Below, in pieces: positions 31,524 through 36,250 of a DNA stretch of 36,250 bases. How positions within the stretch are numbered: the stretch's first letter is position 1; every line of letters begins with the position of its first letter. Under the pieces are notes generated by a model, which was not told where the DNA came from, did no database searches, and saw only the letters and a list, made by a program, of their open reading frames with translations. Source of the DNA: Niallia nealsonii. GTDB taxonomy: Bacteria > Bacillota > Bacilli > Bacillales > Cytobacillaceae. Position numbers and translations under genes: made by a program. The stretch lies in NCBI RefSeq assembly GCF_002835805.1, contig NZ_PISE01000067.1:1-36250 (forward strand), given 5' to 3'.

Positions 31524-33653
31524 TTAGACGACAACTGGAAAACTAAGATGAAAAGTAGTTCCTTTATTTGGTTCACTTTCGATATATACTTTGCCGTTTA
31601 AATTCTCAATAATTTTAAAACTTACCATTAACCCTAAGCCATTCCCTGTCTTTTTTGTGGTAAAAAAGGGTTCTCCTAGTTTTTTCAGCTGTTCTTTATC
31701 CATTCCAATGCCAGTATCTTGAATGGTAATTTTTATTTCTTTTTCCTTTTTGACGTCGATTCGAATTGTTCCACCTGACCCAATCGCTTCTATTGCATTT
31801 TTGATAAAATTTAAAAATACTTGTTTTAATTTATTTTCATCACATTCTATCTCTATATGCTTTTCGATGAATGCCAATTCGACTTTGCATTTGCTTTTGC
31901 GAAGCTGATAATCAAGCACAGATAAAACATTTTCAATAATAGGAATAAGTTCTTTTTTCTCTAAAGCTGCAATCGTCGGTTTCGATAGCAGCATAAATTC
32001 TTCTACAATGGAATTTACACGCTCAATTTCATCTAAAATAATATCGAAAAGTTCCTGTCTAGATTGATCTTTTTCATCCAAACTTAAAAATTCCGCATAT
32101 CCTTTAATAGAAGTTAACGGATTTCGGATTTCATGAGCCACTCCTGCCGCAAGCTGCCCGACTGCTGCAAGCTTATCTTGTCGATGAAGAATTTCTTCCG
32201 TTTTTTTCTTCTCCGTAATATCATTGCGAATCGCTAAATATTGATAAACTTGATTGTTTTTGTCAATAAAAGGAATAATTGTCGTATCAACCCAATAAAA
32301 GGTACCAGTTTTTGTTTTATTGCGAATTTCTCCTTTCCATACTTCTCCATTTGCAATGGTTTTCCATAAATGCTGAAAAAACTCTTTGGGATGATAGTCA
32401 GAATTAACAATGCGATGGTCTTTTCCAATGAGTTCTTCTCGTGTGTATCCGGATATAAAACAAAACTTTTCATTTACGCTTGTAATTTTGCCTCTTTTAT
32501 CCGTAAATGCAATAATGCTGGACTGATCAAGGGCAAATTTAATATCAATAACTTCTTGTATCTTTTCTTCTAATTGAAGCTGTAGATTTTTTTGCTCCGT
32601 AATATCTCGACGAATTGATACATATTGATAGGGAATTCCTTTTTTATTTAAAAAGGGCACAATAACTGTATCGACCCAATAAAGGGAACCATCCTTCGCT
32701 TTATTAAGAATTTCTCCTTTCCATATATCGCCTTTTCCAATTGTTCTCCATAATTCTTTAAAAAATTCAGGAGGGTGATAACCAGAATTAACAATTCGGT
32801 GTGTCTGCCCTATTAACTCATCTCGATTATATTTAGAAATTTCAAGAAATTTATCATTTACATATGTAATAATTCCGTTATTATCAGTAAAAACAACAAT
32901 AGATGATTCATCAAGCGCCTGCTGCATATCTCTTACATTTATATCTCCTACAGATAAAGTTTCTGTAATCAACGAACTTGTTCCAATTAATCCTCCTAAA
33001 ATTAAAATGGAAATAAATAAAACCGTATACACAATAAAGCTATTATAATAATCAGACGAAATATTGCTCCAGCCAATCGGTGTTGTATGGCTGATTAATA
33101 ATAGTTGACTTATAATTGTTACAATTGTTATTACCGCACAGCAAAAAGCGCTAATCCATTTGGCAGGTATCCGACCTAATTTTGTCTGATAAAAAGAGCG
33201 CCAAATCGAATAGGAAAATCCTATAAATAGTAATAAAAAGCTGATTATTAACGCTAGAAGATTATAGCGAATCGAGCTGCCAATCGAATAAAGTCCTATT
33301 ATAAATACAGACAACATCGATAACGTAAAGAAAAACGCGGCAATATAAATTCTATGTTTATTATGTTCTTTATCAAGCAAGGCATAAAAGGCCATCCCGC
33401 TAAAACAAATGCCAATCAGCATCGATAAAACGGTTATCGGCACTTCGTAAGATGCTGTAGCATAAATATTATTGACCATCATCCCAAGAAAACTCATAAT
33501 CCAAAAGCCAAATCCCATCGAAAAAGTGCTTGCTAAAAATAAAAAGCGACTATTTTTTTCCCCGCTTCTTACTAATTGAAATAAATCAAAAGATGTGTAG
33601 CATGCTACAAATAACAAAAGAATGCTAACAATAAACAAAATGGAGTTATACAA
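31524..33653 (-). CDS. Membrane PAS-PAS sensor histidine kinase
   Basis: A 709-residue orphan kinase with no response regulator gene beside it. Residues 1-225 hold about seven membrane helices with a degenerate MHYT-like pattern (CYTSFDL, MGFGFWIMSFLGMM, SYEVPITVLSMLIG). Two near-duplicate PAS/PAC units follow (about 245-355 and 372-482), then HisKA with the phosphorylated His507 in GVAHEIRNPL and the ATPase domain with NFIKNAIEAI, DTGIGMDKEQL and GNGLGL boxes. The form resembles the KinB/KinC/KinE-type sporulation kinases of bacilli that feed Spo0A, but the exact target is unknown. A TTG start is chosen because GGAGGAG lies upstream of it and inside the longer frame. Confidence 0.9.
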   Translation of the reverse strand: MYNSILFIVSILLLFVACYTSFDLFQLVRSGEKNSRFLFLASTFSMGFGFWIMSFLGMMVNNIYATASYEVPITVLSMLIGICFSGMAFYALLDKEHNKHRIYIAAFFFTLSMLSVFIIGLYSIGSSIRYNLLALIISFLLLFIGFSYSIWRSFYQTKLGRIPAKWISAFCCAVITIVTIISQLLLISHTTPIGWSNISSDYYNSFIVYTVLFISILILGGLIGTSSLITETLSVGDINVRDMQQALDESSIVVFTDNNGIITYVNDKFLEISKYNRDELIGQTHRIVNSGYHPPEFFKELWRTIGKGDIWKGEILNKAKDGSLYWVDTVIVPFLNKKGIPYQYVSIRRDITEQKNLQLQLEEKIQEVIDIKFALDQSSIIAFTDKRGKITSVNEKFCFISGYTREELIGKDHRIVNSDYHPKEFFQHLWKTIANGEVWKGEIRNKTKTGTFYWVDTTIIPFIDKNNQVYQYLAIRNDITEKKKTEEILHRQDKLAAVGQLAAGVAHEIRNPLTSIKGYAEFLSLDEKDQSRQELFDIILDEIERVNSIVEEFMLLSKPTIAALEKKELIPIIENVLSVLDYQLRKSKCKVELAFIEKHIEIECDENKLKQVFLNFIKNAIEAIGSGGTIRIDVKKEKEIKITIQDTGIGMDKEQLKKLGEPFFTTKKTGNGLGLMVSFKIIENLNGKVYIESEPNKGTTFHLSFPVVV

Positions 33654-34097
33654 TATCTCTCCTCCTATATCCAAAAGTATTACATGACAAAATATGTATG
33701 GCAGAAATAATTCTCCTTACCCTCGCAATGCAGCTTTATTTATATATGTAGCTGTAATATAATCTTTGCCGCTAAAAATCTGTTTCACCTATGATTGTAA
33801 TGGAAATGTAATATAGAGGAAAGGTTTTTTTATCAGATGATCCCTTAAGTTTAGTGTTTTCTGCTTTTATATTGGCTATTCTTTTCCATTTTTGATGATG
33901 TGCGTACCCTTTTTTTGAGAATGCCTTTTCTATTTAATATCAGGTTCTATTTTTTGCCCGTTGCGCTGCTTTGATTCACCGTCTCTCCCTGTTATTTTCC
34001 ATTATCCTCCTTTTTTTCGCCATCTGCTCCTCATATCCACCTTTTTCCATAATAATTTCTTTTTAATAGAGAAAACTGTTAGAAAGGAGTGAGAAAC
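33654..34097. other. Intergenic region without a clear gene
   Basis: About 440 bp between the kinase and the small-protein operon. It probably contains the promoters of both. A possible sigma-G-like -10 CATAATA at 34048, with TGC 17 bp upstream, precedes the small-protein operon. No gene is seen. Confidence 0.5.
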
Positions 34098-34250
34098 TTG
34101 AAAAAGAAGAAAACAGAATCACTGAATCATGAAACAAAACCACTTCATCCTGGCATTCGGGGAGAATCTATTGATGAATTAGCAAGAACAGAGGCTGCCA
34201 ATAGCATTTTAGCAGAAAAAGAAATCGGTCAGCAGCGAGAAAATTTATAG
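34098..34250 (+). CDS. Small hydrophilic protein of unknown function, 50 residues
   Basis: A 50-codon frame starting at TTG with AAAGGAGTGAG upstream and ending in TAG. The product is charged and Lys/Glu-rich with the segment HPGIRGESIDELARTEAANSI in its middle. There is no membrane segment or signal. The spacing of 14 bp to the SplA-like gene, with a ribosome site in between, indicates one operon. Not identified; the size and composition would suit a small sporulation-linked protein, but that is only inference. Confidence 0.65.
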   Translation: MKKKKTESLNHETKPLHPGIRGESIDELARTEAANSILAEKEIGQQRENL

Positions 34251-34264
34251 AAGGTGGCGTATAA

Positions 34265-34519
34265 ATGGAAACGATTGATACAAAAAATATAAAGATGGGA
34301 GATGAAGTATTTGTCATCTATCATAATCCTCATACACCAACTGTTGCCAATATTAAACCAGCAGAAATTGTTCAGCATCCAAAAAATCCAAATGCTTTAG
34401 CATTATTTTTAAACGAAACTTTCCATACAATTGAAGATGATGATGCCCTTTTCCAAACAGAACAAGCTGCCCAAAATGCATACAATCAAATGTATGAAGA
34501 GGACAGCGAATTTTATTGA
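34265..34519 (+). CDS. SplA-family protein
   Basis: An 84-residue protein with MGDEVFVIYHNPHTPTVANI, VQHPKNPNALALFLNE and a C-terminal AYNQMYEEDS. The conserved features YxNPHxxxVANI, HPxxPxxLALF and an acidic tail correspond to the SplA family as I recall it; in B. subtilis SplA lowers expression of splB, the spore photoproduct lyase gene. AAGGTGGCG precedes the ATG. The expected downstream gene, splB, is absent: the next gene is convergent and a terminator follows this gene. Confidence 0.65.
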   Translation: METIDTKNIKMGDEVFVIYHNPHTPTVANIKPAEIVQHPKNPNALALFLNETFHTIEDDDALFQTEQAAQNAYNQMYEEDSEFY

Positions 34520-34531
34520 TAGCATATGTTG

Positions 34532-34578
34532 ATCTGGCCCAAAATGTTTTTTAGCAGTTAGGTCAGATTTTTCTTTTT
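34532..34578 (+). terminator. Terminator of the SplA-like operon
   Basis: ATCTGGCC (34532-34539) pairs with GGTCAGAT (34561-34568, one G-T pair) and is followed by TTTTTCTTTTT. Confidence 0.65.
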
Positions 34579-34795
34579 AAAGATTAATTTGTGGTAATTC
34601 TCTCATTTCCATCGACGTTTCATTTCCGCATAATGGGCATTTTAAATCATCTGTCGCAAAATCTTTTCTCATCCAGCCATGACAAGAATTACATGCATAC
34701 ACCTCTAAGTTTATTAAAATATCCTCTGGTTTTTCTTCTGCTGCTTTTCGATTGAAAAATATTGGAATCTCCTCCTTTTTTCTTAGTATGAACAT
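34577..34795 (-). CDS. YdjO-like cold-inducible zinc-ribbon protein
   Basis: A 72-residue frame with the pattern VYACNSCHGWMRKDFATDDLKCPLCGNE, i.e. two CxxC pairs for zinc, and a C-terminal MRELPQINL, which is the layout of the YdjO cold-inducible family. The frame opens with ATG, but its only good ribosome site, GGAGGAG at 34769-34775, lies inside it, just before codons 10-12 (ATT, CCA, ATA). The family N-terminus, a short FF.K-type start, would fit an initiation near there. So the true start is unsettled. Convergent with the SplA-like operon. Confidence 0.75.
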   Translation of the reverse strand: MFILRKKEEIPIFFNRKAAEEKPEDILINLEVYACNSCHGWMRKDFATDDLKCPLCGNETSMEMRELPQINL

Positions 34796-35057
34796 TTTCC
34801 ATTATTTTAGTAATTTTTTTCGAAAAAATTTTCCAGCACTAAGAAGAACCATCCTCTTAAAAGAAGAAAAATAGCTTGAATATGTTATAGTAATGGAAAC
34901 AACTATATTTTTTGGCTGTTTTCTAAACGTTTATTGCTTTTAAAATAAGAAGAAAAAATTTTTAGAGTTACTGAGCAGGATGCATACACATATACTCTTG
35001 CGGATTAATAGCAATAATCTATACGGACAATAGCCTGTTTTTCAAAGGAGAAGTTAG

Positions 35058-36236
35058 ATGTCAGAAAAAATATATTACCACTCCCCTTATCAAACACAAT
35101 GGTTCACTTCTATTAACGATATTTGGGAAGAGAATAACTCTTTTTATGTAGTGTTAGAACAAACTGCTTTTTACCCTGAAGGCGGAGGACAACCTGCTGA
35201 TACTGGAATAATCAACGGAATTGGTGTTCAAGATGTTCAAATCGTAGAGGGAAGAATCGTCCACCAATTAGCAGAAAAACCGATTGAAAAACAAGTAGAT
35301 TGTGCCATTGACTGGAACGTCCGCTTTGATCATATGCAGCAGCACACTGGCCAGCATTTATTATCAGCGGCTCTACATGAATTGTATTCTATTCCCACTG
35401 TAAGTTTTCATTTAGGGAAGGAATACACAACCATTGATGTAGAGGCAGCAAACTTAGATAAAAATCAACTCGCAGAAATCGAAAATCTTTGCAATACATA
35501 TATTCAACAAAGCAAAGCGATAAAAACTTATTTTGTAACAAATGAAGAAGCAGAAAAGATTCCATTACGAAAACTCCCTACTGTTACAGGACCAATAAGG
35601 ATTGTGGAAATAGAAGGAATTGATTATTCTGCATGTGCTGGAACACATGTTGCAACTACCGGGGAACTTGGTGTGCTAAAAGTAGTAAAAGCCGAAAAAC
35701 ATCGGGGGCAAACAAGACTATTCTTTTTAGTAGGAAAAAGAGCATTGGCAGATTACCAAATATCCCAACAAATATTGGATAGCCTCAGCAGTTTCATAAA
35801 CACCAACAAACATTCCTTAAAAGATCGCATGGAAAAACAAGAAACAGAAAACAAACTGCTCCTAAAAGAAATCGAACGCTTAAAAGAAGAAAACAGTCAT
35901 TATCTAGTAGAAAGCGTCCTATCACAGCAAAATAGTCTACTTATAAAAAAAGATTTTGCCGATAAGACGCTAAAAGACTTACAATATCTTGCCAAGGCAA
36001 TTCTCCATAAAAAAAGCTGCATTGTTCTTTTATACACGTACAGCGAAAATAAACTGCTCCTTCAGTATAATGGAAAATTCGCCTTGCACTGCGGCAATTT
36101 ATTTAAAGAAAAGATCGCAACCTTCCATGGAAAAGGAGGAGGCAATGAAACCCAAGCCCAAGGAACATTTTCATCGCAAAAAGACTTAAACTCTTTTGTT
36201 GACTTTCTTATCGATACCATCGCAGAATTAGTATAA
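35058..36236 (+). CDS. Long-form alanyl-tRNA editing protein (AlaX with DHHA1 domain)
   Basis: A 392-residue trans-editing enzyme that hydrolyses Ser- or Gly-tRNA(Ala). Residues 1-200 are the AlaRS-type editing domain: TAFYPEGGGQPADTG, the zinc motif HTGQHLL (His96, His100) and SACAGTH (Cys193, His197). A coiled segment (about 240-280) leads to a C-terminal DHHA1 domain (about 300-392) with HCGNLFKEKI and GGGNETQAQGTFSS, as at the end of alanyl-tRNA synthetase. No synthetase domain is present. ATG after AAAGGAGAAG. The stop codon is 14 bp from the window end. Confidence 0.93.
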   Translation: MSEKIYYHSPYQTQWFTSINDIWEENNSFYVVLEQTAFYPEGGGQPADTGIINGIGVQDVQIVEGRIVHQLAEKPIEKQVDCAIDWNVRFDHMQQHTGQHLLSAALHELYSIPTVSFHLGKEYTTIDVEAANLDKNQLAEIENLCNTYIQQSKAIKTYFVTNEEAEKIPLRKLPTVTGPIRIVEIEGIDYSACAGTHVATTGELGVLKVVKAEKHRGQTRLFFLVGKRALADYQISQQILDSLSSFINTNKHSLKDRMEKQETENKLLLKEIERLKEENSHYLVESVLSQQNSLLIKKDFADKTLKDLQYLAKAILHKKSCIVLLYTYSENKLLLQYNGKFALHCGNLFKEKIATFHGKGGGNETQAQGTFSSQKDLNSFVDFLIDTIAELV

Positions 36237-36250
36237 AGATAAGCCTGATA

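Overview
The window looks like a chromosomal segment of a low-GC, spore-forming Bacillaceae bacterium of the Bacillus/Niallia type. Supporting this are strong GGAGG ribosome binding sites with frequent TTG/GTG starts, AT-rich spacers, many Rho-independent terminators, and Bacillus-typical families: an IDEAL-domain protein, YrzF-like kinase, YlbC-like CAP protein, YocH-like LysM-3D protein, SplA- and YdjO-like proteins, and a Puc-type purine catabolic operon. No rRNA, tRNA or CRISPR array was seen.

Layout. 0-6.3 kb: housekeeping genes (pepF, YrzF-like kinase, YqiG-like flavin oxidoreductase, SinR-like regulator, IDEAL protein, Cof-type HAD phosphatase) and a promoter-hairpin-terminator unit at about 4.69-4.84 kb that looks like a small RNA gene. 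6.3-7.3 kb: remnant of an IS200/IS605-type element, with a 5'-truncated tnpB and its right end. 7.3-12.0 kb: a complete Preiss-Handler NAD salvage operon (pncA-pncB-nadD-nadE) next to its likely regulator nrtR, with two near-identical long palindromic operators. 12.2-14.2 kb: decay zone holding an RpiR-type regulator that has lost the end of its SIS domain, a 640-bp gene-free tract and a broken SbsA-Ig-like membrane protein. tnpB and rpiR are both cut on the side facing the NAD genes, so the NAD cluster looks like an inserted island.

14.2-17.3 kb: ilvE, a 44-codon gene that is easy to miss, and a secreted CAP protein. 17.3-20.8 kb: AEC transporter, OFA-type MFS transporter and formate-dependent purT. 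21.0-28.6 kb: one long minus-strand purine-degradation operon, pucA-B-C-D-E-uraD-pucM-pucH, running from xanthine dehydrogenase maturation to allantoinase. It has the two enzymes that act after uricase but no uricase. A perfect TnrA-type box and PucR-box-like repeats lie upstream of it.

28.6-36.2 kb: small XRE protein, coiled-coil protein of unknown function, LysM-3D cell wall protein with a perfect WalR box, a membrane PAS-PAS histidine kinase with a degenerate MHYT-like sensor, a 50-aa protein followed by an SplA-like protein, a YdjO-like protein and a long-form alanyl-tRNA editing protein.

Functionally the window joins three themes: NAD salvage under a self-contained repressor, nitrogen scavenging from purines, and envelope/sporulation accessory genes. 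All assignments come from reading motifs by eye; no database search was run.
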